64,000 bases of DNA from Paracyclopina nana (lineage: Eukaryota; Arthropoda; Copepoda; Cyclopoida; Cyclopettidae): the NCBI GenBank assembly GCA_019096065.1, contig JAGUCH010000002.1, positions 17,434,501-17,498,500 of the forward strand, read 5' to 3'. Position 1 is the first letter of the stretch; each line of letters opens with the position of its first letter. This document shows positions 1 through 12,011 of the stretch, piece after piece. Both the position numbers and the translations under genes were made by a program. Under the pieces are notes generated by a model. That model saw only the letters and a program-made list of their open reading frames with translations. It was not told the DNA's origin and did no database searches.

Positions 1-207
1 TGATGAGACTTTGGCTCCCAAGGCTAAGTCTAGTCATAAGAAAGACTTGCATGACTTAAGCTTGGACTCAAAAAGCAATGCTCTAAGAAAATTAGTCCAC
101 AAAAACTTATTTGGCTAAGCTTTCTGAAGTCTAGTCATAAAAAAAGACTTGCATGGCTTAAGCTAAGACTCAAAAAGCAATGCTTTGAGTAAATGAGTCC
201 ATGAAAA
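1..207. repeat. Two diverged direct copies of a ~115-bp repeat
   Basis: The block containing AGTCTAGTCATAAGAAAGAC and a following 'GACTCAAAAAGCAATGCT' recurs after roughly 115 bp. The first copy begins upstream of the window. No coding potential is seen. A PIF-type MITE lies directly after the second copy. Confidence 0.6.
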
Positions 208-211
208 CTTA

Positions 212-433
212 GGGCCTGTTCACCTGCTTATTATGGCCGTTATTTTGGCAAAATATTGGAGAGAAATACTGAGAAACTGGGAATTTTTATTTTGGAGCAG
301 GATGGCTTTTGGTACCAATAGATCGATTCCGAAGTCAAAATCTGAAAAATGATTTTACAAATACCGGATATTTGCAAATATCAGCATAATATCGCTCGTT
401 ATTTTGCTGATAATAATGCAGGTGAACAGGGCC
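212..433. mobile_element. PIF/Harbinger (Tourist-like) MITE, 222 bp
   Basis: The 5' end reads GGGCCTGTTCACCTGC and the reverse complement of the 3' end reads GGCCCTGTTCACCTGC, so the element has terminal inverted repeats of at least 16 bp. It is flanked by TTA at 209-211 and 434-436, the 3-bp target duplication typical of PIF/Harbinger. Terminal repeats starting GGGCC/GGCCC also fit that superfamily. It carries no ORF and is therefore non-autonomous. Confidence 0.8.
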
Positions 434-449
434 TTAATAGGCTAAGCTT

Positions 450-1435
450 GGTAAACTTGTGCATCGCGTTTTTTTACTAGATGACAGCTATGAAAACTCG
501 AAATTCTTGACTGAGTCTAATTTCAGCTAAAATGTCAGTTGCAGCTGAAAATTTAAGTCAACTTGACTCAAAATGTGAGGCAAAGTCAAACATATGACAC
601 TTTTTGAATTCGCAAATGGCGAAACTTGCGGATCGCGTTATACTTATAGGTGACTGCTATGAAAACTTGAAATTCTTGACTTAGTCAAATTTCAGTCAAA
701 ATGTCAGTTGCAGCTTATAGTTTGAGTCAACTTGACACAAAACGTGAGGCAAAGTCAAACGTATGACACTTTTGAATTCACAAATACCGAAACTTGCGCA
801 TCGCGTTATACTTATAGGTGACTGCTATGAAAACTCGAAATTCTTGACTTAGTCAAATTTCAGTCAAAATGTCGGTGCAGCTTATAGTTTGATGCAACTT
901 GACCCGAAATATCCGACAAATTCAAATTTATGATTCGTTGTGAATTCTTAAGAGTGAAAACTTGCGCATCGGGCGGTACTTCTCTTTTACTGCTAATAAA
1001 ACACGAAATTCTTGACCAAGTCAATTTTGTGTCAAAATGTCAGTTGCAGTCGATAGTTTGAGTCAACTTGACCCAAAATATGAGGCAAAGTCAAATTTTT
1101 GATTCATTTGAATTCGTAAGAGTGAAAACTTGCGCATCGCGCGGTACTTCTCTTTTACTGCTAATAAAACACGAAATCCTTGACTTAGTCCAATTTCAGT
1201 CAAAATGTCAGTTGCAGCTGATAGTTTGAGTCAACTTGACTCAAAATGTGAGGCAAAGTCAAACTTATGACACTTTTTGAATTCGCAAATGCCAAAACTT
1301 GCGCATCGCGTTATACTACTAGGTGACTGATATGAAAACTTGAAATTCTTGACTTAGTCAAATTTCAGTCAAAATGTCAGTTGCAGCTGATAGTTTGAGT
1401 CAACTTGACACAAAACGTGAGGCAAAGTCAAATGC
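450..1435. repeat. ~175-bp satellite, about six tandem copies
   Basis: A unit with the landmarks ACTTGCGCATCGCG, GAAATTCTTGACTTAGTC, TCAAAATGTCAGTTGCAG and GAGTCAACTTGAC recurs every 170-180 bp, near 455, 625, 795, 960, 1130 and 1300. Copies differ by substitutions and small indels; the two central copies share a distinct variant (GCGGTACTTCTCTTTTACTG). No coding potential was seen. Confidence 0.75.
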
Positions 1436-1474
1436 AGTGGATCTGCCTATAAAATGAGCTGAAATAACTGACCA

Positions 1475-1605
1475 CTCCTTGAAGGACATTGACCACTCAC
1501 TGATGGCCAGAAAATGACCACTCACTGATGGCCAAAAAATGACCACTCACTGATGGCCAAAAAAATGACCACTCACTGATGGCCAAGAAATGACCACTCC
1601 TAATT
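1475..1605. repeat. Short tandem repeat with a TGACCACTCACTGATGGCC unit
   Basis: Four to five copies of a 28-30-bp unit (ATGACCACTCACTGATGGCCAAAA with a varying A-run). The TGACCACT word recurs in the much larger element at 5740-7160. Sequence from 1606 to 2166 shows nothing else I can name beyond scattered CACTGATGGGAC words. Confidence 0.6.
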
Positions 1606-2171
1606 GGGAAAGGTTGCGAGATAATTCAAAAAATGAAATTAGGGAGTGGTCATCGTTCTGATGGCTAATGGCATTGATGGGACAACCCACCCATTTTCAA
1701 GTATTTGGTATCAAATGAATTCTACTGACCTCAGGAACTCATTTGACCCAACTTTCCCTTGAGGTCCCATCAGTACGTCCCATCAGTGCAGGCCGTCCTC
1801 ATTTATTTAGTCACTGATGGGACTCGAGTCTTATCAGTGCTACAAATGAACAACACTATAGTGTAAACCAGGTGCATTGAATTGTGACAGAAACTGATGC
1901 GAGGTGATTAATTCAGTAAAACGGGTTTGCTTCTTTGCGAGTCACCATAGAGTTGCCGGATGCATAAACGAGTTCTCTGAGCTTCAGATGGAATGCCAAT
2001 AATGGCTGAAAATGCGTCATTAATATTTTTTTCCTTTCACGTCATCGTGATGCTTTCCTACAAAGTTCTTGAATAGTTATTGGAATTTGACTTCAGAAGC
2101 GATGCTAAGTGGTCTTTAGAGCTTAATCCGATATGATGATGATCCGCAATAAATTGCACTTGTTATGAATG

Positions 2172-2768
2172 CACAGTAGGGTCACTCCTAATAAAAAAGT
2201 CGCATCATTGAAAAGTACGTAAAAATGCACCATAACTTTAAGAATGCCAAAAATTGGCATTTTCTTGATAAATCCCCTTCTAAATCATATGAAAGTCATT
2301 TTAAAGCCAGAAAAATTTAAATAAATTAGGTTTTTAGGCAGCCAATTGCCTAAATTGATCAAAAACATACCAATTTTAATAAAAATAGCCACAAGTTTGG
2401 TTTGCAAAAACTCCGCCATATCTCATAAGAATGTGGATATATGAACACAACATGGGTACTAAATTATTCCAAGGTGTCCTTCTGAAGTTTTTTGGAAAGC
2501 ATCTTTGAGGAATGCTGAGGTCCAAGGGATCTAGGCACATATAATTTTTTTCTGATTTTCGTGCAGCCTTTAGAGACAGATTTTCATAGACAAAATCTGA
2601 GTTTGATAAAATAAAATCTCCAAATATAACATTTTAGTAGCCCAAAAACATCATGGAAGTCAATTTTGAAGTGTTAGCATCAATCTAGAGCCGATTTAGT
2701 GATGGACTTTTTCGCTTAAGTTTCAGTGAAAACGATGCGACTTTTTTGTTAGGAGTGACCCTTCTGTG
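2172..2768. mobile_element. Transib-like MITE, 597 bp, copy 1
   Basis: The ends are inverted repeats of about 35 bp, beginning CACAGTAGGGTCACTCCTAA and, on the other strand, CACAGAAGGGTCACTCCTAA. It is bounded by the perfect 5-bp direct repeat GAATG (2167-2171 and 2769-2773). A second copy of exactly the same length lies inverted at 18347-18943 with its own 5-bp duplication (CATTG). A 5-bp duplication plus a CACAG start is known for Transib elements; the superfamily call is inferred because no transposase is present. Confidence 0.7.
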
Positions 2769-2773
2769 GAATG

Positions 2774-4182
2774 TCATGAAAAATGTTGGATTGCGCATGT
2801 TTTTCTCTGGCTGCTGCATGCCATGCTTTGCTTTGTGAGCCTTTTTCAATTTAAAGTGTCTACACCTGGCTAGGCATTCAAACAAATGAATTGTAAATGT
2901 GTTTGGTTCCATTTTCGGCGAGGTGATTTTAGATTGCAGCTCATTTTTCACGGGCAGGGGCTTTGTGTGCTGCTCCTCGCAAATGATAAGATTTTCAGGG
3001 AATACAATTTCCACTTTTAGGTTGACTACGCAAAAAAGATCGAATTACGCCCATCTAAGACCAAGTTGTACATATCAGCAAAAAGCTAGACGGCGGGAGT
3101 TTCATTTTCAAATTCAAATCCTGTTTGGGATATTGAACTTCTGAAGCTCTTTCTCAAGACAAGTCGTGCAACCAGTGGCCATAAATAGCCTGCAGCTAAA
3201 AAGCAAAACATAGGCTGCAATCATCATTGGAGTCCACAAGATGGTGCTGATATTGGAATGACGCTTTACAGAGGTTTTTTATGGCTAAAAAACATGACGA
3301 CTGACGTCTGGCATTAGTGTGTGTGCCAAATTGAGATGTAATTTTGGCTGGCTTGAAACGGTAAAATTGACCCTTGTCAAAAAAGGTGATGTAGGGCCAA
3401 ATTGAGAAGCTCCATAAAAGGCAAATCATACATATTACTTTTAAGCTATTAAGGGTGCATGTCTTCGTGAACAAGACATCACACTATGAATAAGACATGT
3501 CTCCCAAAAAAGACTTGGCCAATTTTAATTAGCTCGTGACTGGTTACAATATATGCAAGCTATGACCACGAGCCATCTTCATAAATAGTTGTTTTTTTCG
3601 CAAGTATTATTTGAAAGGTCATATTTTGGATAGACAATTACATTTTTATGGCTTAAACGGCATAACTAAAATATATTTGACATTTGCAAATATCACTTAA
3701 AAGCCCGATTATAGTAAAGCTCAAGAAGAAACCAAACCGCAACACGCATATAAATTGTCTATCCATTTCATGCTGACAATTTTCGGAGAACAAACAAAAT
3801 AACGACACTTTCAAGGGATTTTTATGCAATTATGCAGTATCATTGTTCCTATGGCCCATTGTGTGCCGAAATGTTTTGCAATTTTATCGTGCGCTTATCA
3901 GTTTGATTTATGAAGCGCTGAAGAAATGTGCGAAAAAATGCAGCTATGCTCCAGTGACAAAAAAGGAATACTCTGCAGTAGAAGACCTTTTTAGCTATTG
4001 ATACTTCATCCTTTGTAAGCTTTTAAGTGATGGTGGCAAAAGATATTCTTGGCCGAGCATTAGAATTGCTCTATTGTTTACCATGATAAGTCAGTTTTCC
4101 AATTTTCTGGTCGGGTATCTCGCGCGGCTTTTGTTGTCCAATTTTCAGATGGTGGATCGAACTTGAGTGCACTGAACTACTA
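2774..4182. other. Gene-free interval
   Basis: AT-rich sequence with only short chance ORFs. I see no exon, RNA gene or recognised repeat here. Confidence 0.5.
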
Positions 4183-4439
4183 AACACTAGTATAGGGTCC
4201 TACTAAAAGGCCCACACTACCCACAATTGGCACACAATGCCCACCATACCCACATGGCACACATCCAGAACACAATTACTCAAAAGCACACAAAATATAA
4301 AAGAAAAAAGAAAAAAATTACTCCATCAATGGAACCGAAAAAAAATTAAATGCATCTTTGATTTTTATTTTTAAAATGTCAAAAATGTCCCTTTTCAGCC
4401 TTAAAACTTAATTAAAAGGCAAGGTATGGACCAAGATAA

Positions 4440-5705
4440 CTAATGTGGCACACAACTATCACACAATAGCCCACAATGGCACACAATAATGTCACACAAT
4501 GTTACACAATGATGGCACACAATGGCTCACAACAGCACACAATGGCACACAACAGCACACAATGGCACACAACTATCACACAATAGCCCACAATGGCACA
4601 CTATAATGCCACACAATGTCACACAATGATGGCACACAATGGCTCACAACAGCACACAATGGCACACAACAGCACACAATGGCACACAACTATCACACAA
4701 TAGCCCACAATGGCACACTATAATGCCACACAGTGTCACACAATGATGGCACACAATGGCTCACAACAGCACACAATGGCACACAACAGCACACAATGGC
4801 ACACAACTATCACACAATAGCCCACAATGGCACACTATAATGCCACACAATGTCACACAATGATGGCACACAATGGCTCACAACAGCACACAATGGCACA
4901 CAACGGCACACAATGGCACACAATGGCACACAATGGAATGCAATGGTACACAATGGGATACAATAGCACATAAGCACACAATGGCACACAACAGCACACA
5001 ATGGCACACAACTATCACACAATAGCCCACAATGGCACACTATAATGCCACACAATGTCACACAATGATGGCACACAATGGCTCACAACAGCACACAATG
5101 GCACACAACGGCACACAATGGCACACAATGGCACACAATGGCACACAATGGCACACAATGGACCACAATGGTACACAATGGGATACAATGGCACACAATG
5201 GCACAAAATGGCACAAAATGAAACAAAATGGCACAGAATGGAACACAATGGTACACAATGGGATACAATGGCACATAGGCACACAACAGCACACAAAGAC
5301 ACACAATGGCACACAATTTAAAATAACAGCACTTAACACAATGAAGGCACACAATGGCTCACAGCAGCACACAATGGCACACAACAGCACACAATGGCAC
5401 AGAATGGAACGCAATGGCACAGAATGGAACGCAATGGTACACAATGGGATACAATGGCACATAGGCACACAACAGCACACAAAGAAACACAATGGCACAC
5501 AATTTAAAATAACGGCACTTAACACAATGATGGCACACAATGGCACACAATCACACACAACAGCACACAATGGCGCACATTCATCGCACACAATGGAATA
5601 TAACAGCACACAATGGCACACAATGGCATGTTGATGGCACTGATACACTATGGCACACAATCGCACACACACATAAACAATTGGCACACAATATACACAC
5701 AAATA
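4440..5705. repeat. CACACAATGG minisatellite array 1
   Basis: Tandem 10-bp units (CACACAATGG, with CACACAACAG and CACACAACTA variants) are organised into higher-order blocks of about 120 bp that repeat 4-5 times between 4450 and 5040. Open frames on both strands here (MAHNGTQWHT-type and CVPLCAIVCH-type) arise only from the repeat and are not genes. Confidence 0.85.
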
Positions 5706-6264
5706 CTAATAGGCAATCAAGAACTTGAAATTTTTACAGCTGCATCCAACTTCACTGACCACTTTGGTCTTAGAGTGGTCAGTTTGTGGATCATTCAGAA
5801 AATGATCAGTCTGAGCAATGAACAATCTGAACATTTTTGCTCTTTTGAAAGTGACCACTTTTTTACGACTTGACCACAGTGGTCAAAAAGTGGTCATTTT
5901 GGGTACCACTCAGAAAGTGATCAGGCGAGCTTTTTGAACATTTTTGATAAGTTTCATCTTCGTGACCACCTGACCACTGAGGTCAAAAAGTGGTCATTTT
6001 ATAGACCACTCAAAAAATGATCAGGGGAGAAATCTGAACATTTGGTGAAAATTGGTCATTGTGTGCCTTTTAGTTCTTGTGTTTGGGCTTCATTTTTTAG
6101 GCTGAAAACGAATGTTTCTCAACAACTTTCATAATATAAAAATTAATAAATAAAAATTAAAGATATATTTGATTATAGTATGAATCTGGTAATAATTGAT
6201 TTTTTTACAGTTTGCATTGCTGAGTTTTGCACTAAAAAAGGCAAGCCAAGCATGGACCAAGATA

Positions 6265-6815
6265 ACTAATGTGGCACACAACTATCACACAATAGCCCAC
6301 ATTGGCACACAATGTTACACAATAATGGCACACAATGGCTCACAACAGCACACAATGGCACACAACAGCACACAATGGCACACAATGGCACACAATGGCA
6401 CACAATGAAACGCAATGGCACATAATGGAACACTATGGTACACAATGGGATACAATGGCACACAATGGCACACAACAGCACACAATGGCACACAACAGCA
6501 CACAATGGGATACATTGGCACACAATGGCACACAACAGCACACAATGGCACACAATGGCACACAATGGTACACAATGGTACACAATGGCACATAGGCACA
6601 CAACAGCACACAAAGACACACAATGGGACACAATTTAAAATAACAGCACTTAACACAATGATGGCACACAATGGCACACAACAGCAGACAATGGCGCACA
6701 TTCATCGCACACAATGGAATATAACAGCACACAATGGCATGTTCATGGCACTGATACACTATGGCACACAATCGCACACACACATAAACAATTGGCACAC
6801 AGTATACACACAAAT
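6265..6815. repeat. CACACAATGG minisatellite array 2
   Basis: The same 10-bp unit as in the preceding array. The block from about 6240 to 7160 corresponds in order to 4420-6060, including the AATAACAGCACTTAACACAA segment and the TGACCACT-rich tail, so the arrays arose by duplication of a larger piece followed by unequal expansion. Confidence 0.85.
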
Positions 6816-7915
6816 ACTAATAGGCAATCAAGAACTTGAAATTTACAGCTGAGTCCAACTTCACTGACTACTTTATCACCAACTGACCACTTTGGTCTAA
6901 CAGTTGTCAGTTTGTGGATCATTCAGAAAATGATCAGTCTGAGCAATGAGCAATCTGAACATTTTTGCGCTTTTGAAAAGTGACCACTTTTTTACGACTT
7001 GACCACAGTGGTCAAAAAGTGGTCATTTTGGTTACCACTCAGAAAGTGATCAGGGGAGCTATTTGAACATTTTTGATAAGTTTCATCTTCGTGACCACCT
7101 GACCACTGAGGCCAAAAAGTGGTCATTTTACAGACCAATCAAAAAATGATCAGGGGAGAAAATCATTATATAAAAATTAAAGATACATTTGATTATACTT
7201 TGAATCTGTTAATAATTATTTTTTTTACGGTTTGCATTTTTTTGACTATAGGCCTACCCGATTTTTTTTGCCCAGCTCTTCAGGGGCTCCATGGGATCGC
7301 CAAAACACTCAAGATTTCTTCTCTGCGTGGCCGGGAAGTGCCTCAAATTCGAGGACTTTTATCCCCCTTGCCATCCGCCATTTCACGAATTTTTTTATTT
7401 GTTTGTTGACATTTAATTTTTTCCGTCAAACGGGCGCGCGTTAAAATTGCGTAGCGCTACTCGTAGTGACGTCACTAACAGTTCGCGAAAAACAAAAAGT
7501 CAAGAACAGCAACAGGCCAACAGCTGATTTCCACCAAACAGAAAAAAAGAAGAAGCAAAAAAGGCAGATGAAACAAGGCATAATTCCTGAGGCAAAAGTA
7601 GGCCGCCAAAATTCCCAACAAAAGCAGCCTGCCAAAATTCCCTTTTTTTAACTTGAATGGCCAAACTTTTAATGATTTCTATTTTTAAAAGCTACTTTTT
7701 TATTTTGCTCATGGCAAGCGCACAAAGGTCTTTCCGGTAATTGCCTGAATTTTGGCCTTAGGTCAGGAATGCAAAGCCAGAAAATATTCTTTTTACATTT
7801 TTGGAAGCTAAAACTCTTTTTGTTAAATGAGATATTTTTTTAATCAAAAGCTACCTTCATATTTGGCACACAACAAGCATACTAAATTACTAATTACGCG
7901 GTAATTGCGGTAAAG

Positions 7916-8576
7916 TGGTGTCACAAAAGTGGTGTCACAAAAGTGGTGTCACAAAAGTGGTGTCACAAAAGTGGTGTCACAAAAGTGGTGTCACAAAAGT
8001 GGTGTCACAAAAGTGGTGTCACAAAAGTGGTGTCACAAAAGTGGTGTCACAAAAGTGGTGTCACAAAAGTGGTGTCACAAAAGTGGTGTCACAAAAGTGG
8101 TGTCACAAAAGTGGTGTCACAAAAGTGGTGTCACAAAAGTGGTGTCACAAAAGTAGTGTCACAAAAGTGGTGTCACAAAAGTGGTGTCAAAAAAGTGGTG
8201 TCACAAAAGTGGTGTCACAAAAGTGGTGTCACAAAAGTGGTGTCACAAAAGTGGTGTCACAAAAGTGGTGTCACAAAAGTGGTGTCACAAAAGTGGTGTC
8301 ACAAAAGTGGTGTCACAAAAGTGGTGTCACAAAAGTGGTGTCACAAAAGTGGTGTCACAAAAGTGGTGTCACAAAAGTGGTGTCACAAAAGTGGTGTCAC
8401 AAAAGTGGTGTCACAAAAGTGGTGTCACAAAAGTGGTGTCACAAAAGTGGTGTCACAAAAGTGGTGTCACAAAAGTGGTGTCACAAAAGTGGTGTCACAA
8501 AAGTGGTGTCACAAAAGTGGTGTCACAAAAGTGGTGTCACAAAAGTGGTGTCACAAAAGTGGTGTCACAAAAGTGG
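7916..8576. repeat. 14-bp minisatellite GTGGTGTCACAAAA, about 47 copies
   Basis: A nearly perfect head-to-tail array. I saw only isolated variants, for example GTAGTGTC near 8153 and GTCAAAAAAG near 8188. Because 14 is not a multiple of 3 and no unit yields a stop, all three forward frames stay open and encode the same 14-residue cycle (VSQKWCHKSGVTKV). These are repeat artefacts. Low divergence suggests recent expansion. Confidence 0.95.
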
Positions 8577-9147
8577 TCATTGTAGGCTATTGTGGGCTAT
8601 TGTGTGCTTGGGCTGTGTGATACTTTAGCAACATTGGATTAATTTTGGCATTATCTCAGCAAAGCAAAGTCAGAAAATTATTCAGTTTTCATTTTCGAAA
8701 TATAGTAAGAGCCACAAACTTTAATTCTTTATATTTTGAAAGCAATTTTCAAACTTGGCACACAACAAGCTCACAAAGGTCTCATCGGTAATTGCCCGAA
8801 TTTTGGCATTATCTCAGCAAAGCAAAGTCAGAAAATTATTGTTTTTACATTTTCGCAAGTTGCCTCACATTATCTTTAATTTGTGTGAAATAAGATAAGC
8901 CAAATTTTAATTCTTTATAATTTTAAAAGCTACTTTCATATTTGGCACACAGCTAAGCTAAAAATCATGGCTCCTCATTCCATGAATTTTTGCAACCACT
9001 TTCTAGCGTACATTTAGGAATCATCTAATTTTTATTATTTTTTAACTTGATGTGCACACAATTTGGTAATTGTGTGCCGGTTGCGTGCCTTGTGGGTGTT
9101 GTGTGTCAATTGTGGACAATATGTGTGTTTTAGTAGGAACACTAGTA

Positions 9148-12011
9148 GAAATGTCCTAAGCCATAAGTCTAAATGTCATTAAGCTCTGAAAAATGTCCCA
9201 TTTTTGGTCGGTATCATGGAACACAAAGGAACTTGACAATTTTTATCAATTACATAATTGGAGTGTGATTAAGGTTTTTCATCCTGGCTATTGCAATAGA
9301 TGCCTGTTTTTGTGCCATAAATTACCGCAGCAATGTCAATTATCAATGCAAAGTGCGTTTTTTTCGTGCAAATTAAACTGCATTTTCTGCCGCAAAACTG
9401 CACTCTAAAAACTTGGCTAAATGTGTGTCTCGCCAAATCTGAGGGTCTATATCAGGAATTTTAGAAGGCTATTTGCGGTAAGTTTGCATAACTTGGTTTC
9501 TTGCACTTGAGTACCCTGCAATATGCGGTCACGATCTCAAGCTACATGGAATATTTGCAATAAATTACCTAGCACTTAATGAGCTAGATGCAATTATGCC
9601 TACTTGGTCCATTAAAATGTCGTTGCAGCATATTTTAGCCCTGATTTTTTTTAAAAATCAAAATGGTAAGTTGCCCATATACCGTAACCCTTTATAACTA
9701 ATTATTGGTGAAAGCAGCTTACGATGAAAATCGTCGGCGCTCCATGGAACGTCTTCATGCTGCGCTTCTAGGTTGGACTAGCTCATGTTGGGTGAAGTCC
9801 GTGGATGTTGGCAGTTACCTCTGGAAGAAGACTTGAAGACTGACTTTGGCTCACCACACCCACGGCCAAGGACGACCACGTTCACCAATTACAGACTGCT
9901 GCTGCGACGTCGTTGCGTTGCTGCGCGCGCAACAAAACCGTAAGGAACTCACTCGGGCCACGCGTGCAACTCACATTTTATTGTGCCTATACATTTCAAC
10001 GCGATGCCGCTTTTTCTCCTCCGCCCTAGCTGCTATATTGACAAGCATCTCTTCTAGCCAGCATTGTTCAACGTGGAGACTCGAGAGGCAATTAAAGACA
10101 TTTAAAATTGGATTTTTTGCTCAGCCTTCCCAACTGTCTTTGTTCAGCTGGAATTGGCTTCTCAGTGTGGATGATAAAAATAGGTTTCCAAAGATAACGC
10201 TATACTTATTTAATGCCGACTTGGCCCATATCTGCAGTTTTCTAGTTCTCTAGGTAGAAAACATCCAGTTTTCAAGAGCTGATAACCAGTTTAAATTGAA
10301 CAAAGCTAGGGAAATTGGTACATTACATCATCCAGCATATTCATACAGTTTCCTCAGATGGCCACCAAAATTGACCTTCCAATTCCCATTTGATGGATAT
10401 GTTTGACTTCAATCATGTCGTCTCACATCAGCCTATCAGGGAGATCTAACGAAAATTTTCTGTTGACCGTGTATCTTCAATCTCTAGCCCGATTGGGAGC
10501 AAAGTTTGGGGCAATAAACGCTTCTTAGAATGCCTGCGCCATTTCTGCTCTACTAATGTACACTGCAGAAGATACCAATTAAATTGAGCATCATTGTTTC
10601 TGTTAGACCACCCGTTGGACAAATGAAAAGCTCAACATAAAAATCATCATACCACAGCCAACCTTTGTGATCATCCAGTAGCTTTTTTCTTGCTTCAGAT
10701 TGAGGCATGGAAAAATTGAAGGTACTCAAAAGGCCACATTCATTTTTTTGAAATGTGAAAAATTTTGATAAATAAATCTATTGCCAAAAAAGTTATCCAA
10801 GCTGAACAGCCTAAATAAAGTCAACGAATGCTGCTGTAAAGAGGCGCCAGACATAACATTCTCTTTTTTAATGCAAAACTGACCGTGCATGTATATTATG
10901 ATGTGAGATTGGCCATCATCATTTTCATTTTGACTGCCATCCCTGAGGCAATTGAATGCAACCAGCTCAAAAATATCAACATTTTTGGGCTTTGCTTGAT
11001 GCCACATTCATATTCTTCACATTTTTGGAATCGAACGATTTGTCTCACTCATCTTTAAAGGAATTTCAAATCTGTTCTTAAAAGACCAGACAGAATCCTT
11101 AGCTGCCCTTTTTTTTTAGAAAAACAGAACAATCTCTAAAATAGCAAGGTTCAAACAGCCATGAAAATAATCATTTTGAAATGAGGATCAAAAGAGATTG
11201 CAATCAACAATTTTAAAACCGTAATCGAGAAGACAAAAGAGAGGTTTTTAATCAAGTCAAATCTATATAGCCTGCACTCTTCGTGCAATGCTAATCACTA
11301 ATCTAACTGAAATCGCAATTTTTTTGGGCCACGAAATGAACCAAAAATTCGACCAACATGGCTAACCTCGCAACAACAAAAAAAATATTGTAATTAAAGC
11401 CCTGCTGAATTTGCAAGAATGCAAAAATGCATATCCTATTTGCCAAGTATCTGTATTCAAAAATAAATGTGCAACAAGGCTACATTGTGATTTTTATTTG
11501 CCCCCCTTCGAACTCATTATTGTATGGTGTGTAATATAGTTGCTTTATGGTGACGAAGTATGCAGAAGTTTCCTTTGAGAGTCGAAGCTGCTTCTCAATA
11601 AAAATAAGTCATAGCTGCCCCCCACAAAAAAAATGCTGCGATCATGATCACAAATTTCAGGAGGGAGATGCATTTTTGGGAACAACGCATCTTTCAAAAA
11701 TCAGGCCGCAAAGATGAGCCTTTTTTACGAACAAGACAAAAACAAAAACATAACAACACAAACCTTGCATGCGGATTCTCAAAGCACAATTTGTTTTTCA
11801 TTCCTCCATGCCTTAAAAAAGTTAGAGAGAAGGGACTATTAAAAATGGATTATTTTAGTTCGAGCGATCTGCTTATTTAGCTCAAGCTGGAGTTTCAAGC
11901 CACGCTGAAACTCGTACGTTCCATCCCTGATTCGATCTGTCACTGAAAAGCACAACAACAACATTGTTTATCATTGTAAGTAAACATTGCGAGTTTTTCT
12001 CGTCAAATGAC
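9148..12011. other. Gene-free interval upstream of TAF5
   Basis: No conserved exon is recognisable. An open frame at 9846-10253 has no family resemblance I can see and no start context. The final part (about 11880-12011) should hold the TAF5 5' untranslated region and promoter, but no clear core-promoter motif was found. Confidence 0.4.

Larger units (their letters stand above)
4193..9137. mobile_element. ~4.9-kb foldback element filled with minisatellites
   Basis: The left end (CCTACTAAAA then ACCCACAATTGGCACACAAT) matches the reverse complement of the right end (CCTACTAAAA then GTCCACAATTGACACACAAC) over roughly 70 diverged bases. The 10-bp string AACACTAGTA flanks it at 4183-4192 and 9138-9147, probably a target duplication. 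The interior has two related halves: 4440-6060 and 6250-7160 each hold a CACACAATGG array followed by a TGACCACT-rich block. A 14-bp minisatellite follows at 7916-8576, and short TTGGCACACAAC pieces mark 7864, 8755 and 8945. No transposase reading frame was seen. Superfamily is uncertain; a 9-10-bp duplication would suit Mutator-like elements. Confidence 0.55.

Noticed and set aside
5032..5702. Long open frames of up to 214 codons on both strands
   Set aside because: They are translations of the CACACAATGG minisatellite and have only repeat-derived composition.
7916..8576. Possible CRISPR array
   Set aside because: There are no unique spacers; the 14-bp unit is contiguous, and the context is eukaryotic.
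7915..8628. Open frames of 225-237 codons with a perfect 14-residue repeat
   Set aside because: They come from the 14-bp tandem array, which is open in all three forward frames; there is no flanking gene structure.
9846..10253. Possible protein of 135 aa
   Set aside because: No recognisable family, low-complexity context and no splice or promoter evidence; kept as unannotated.
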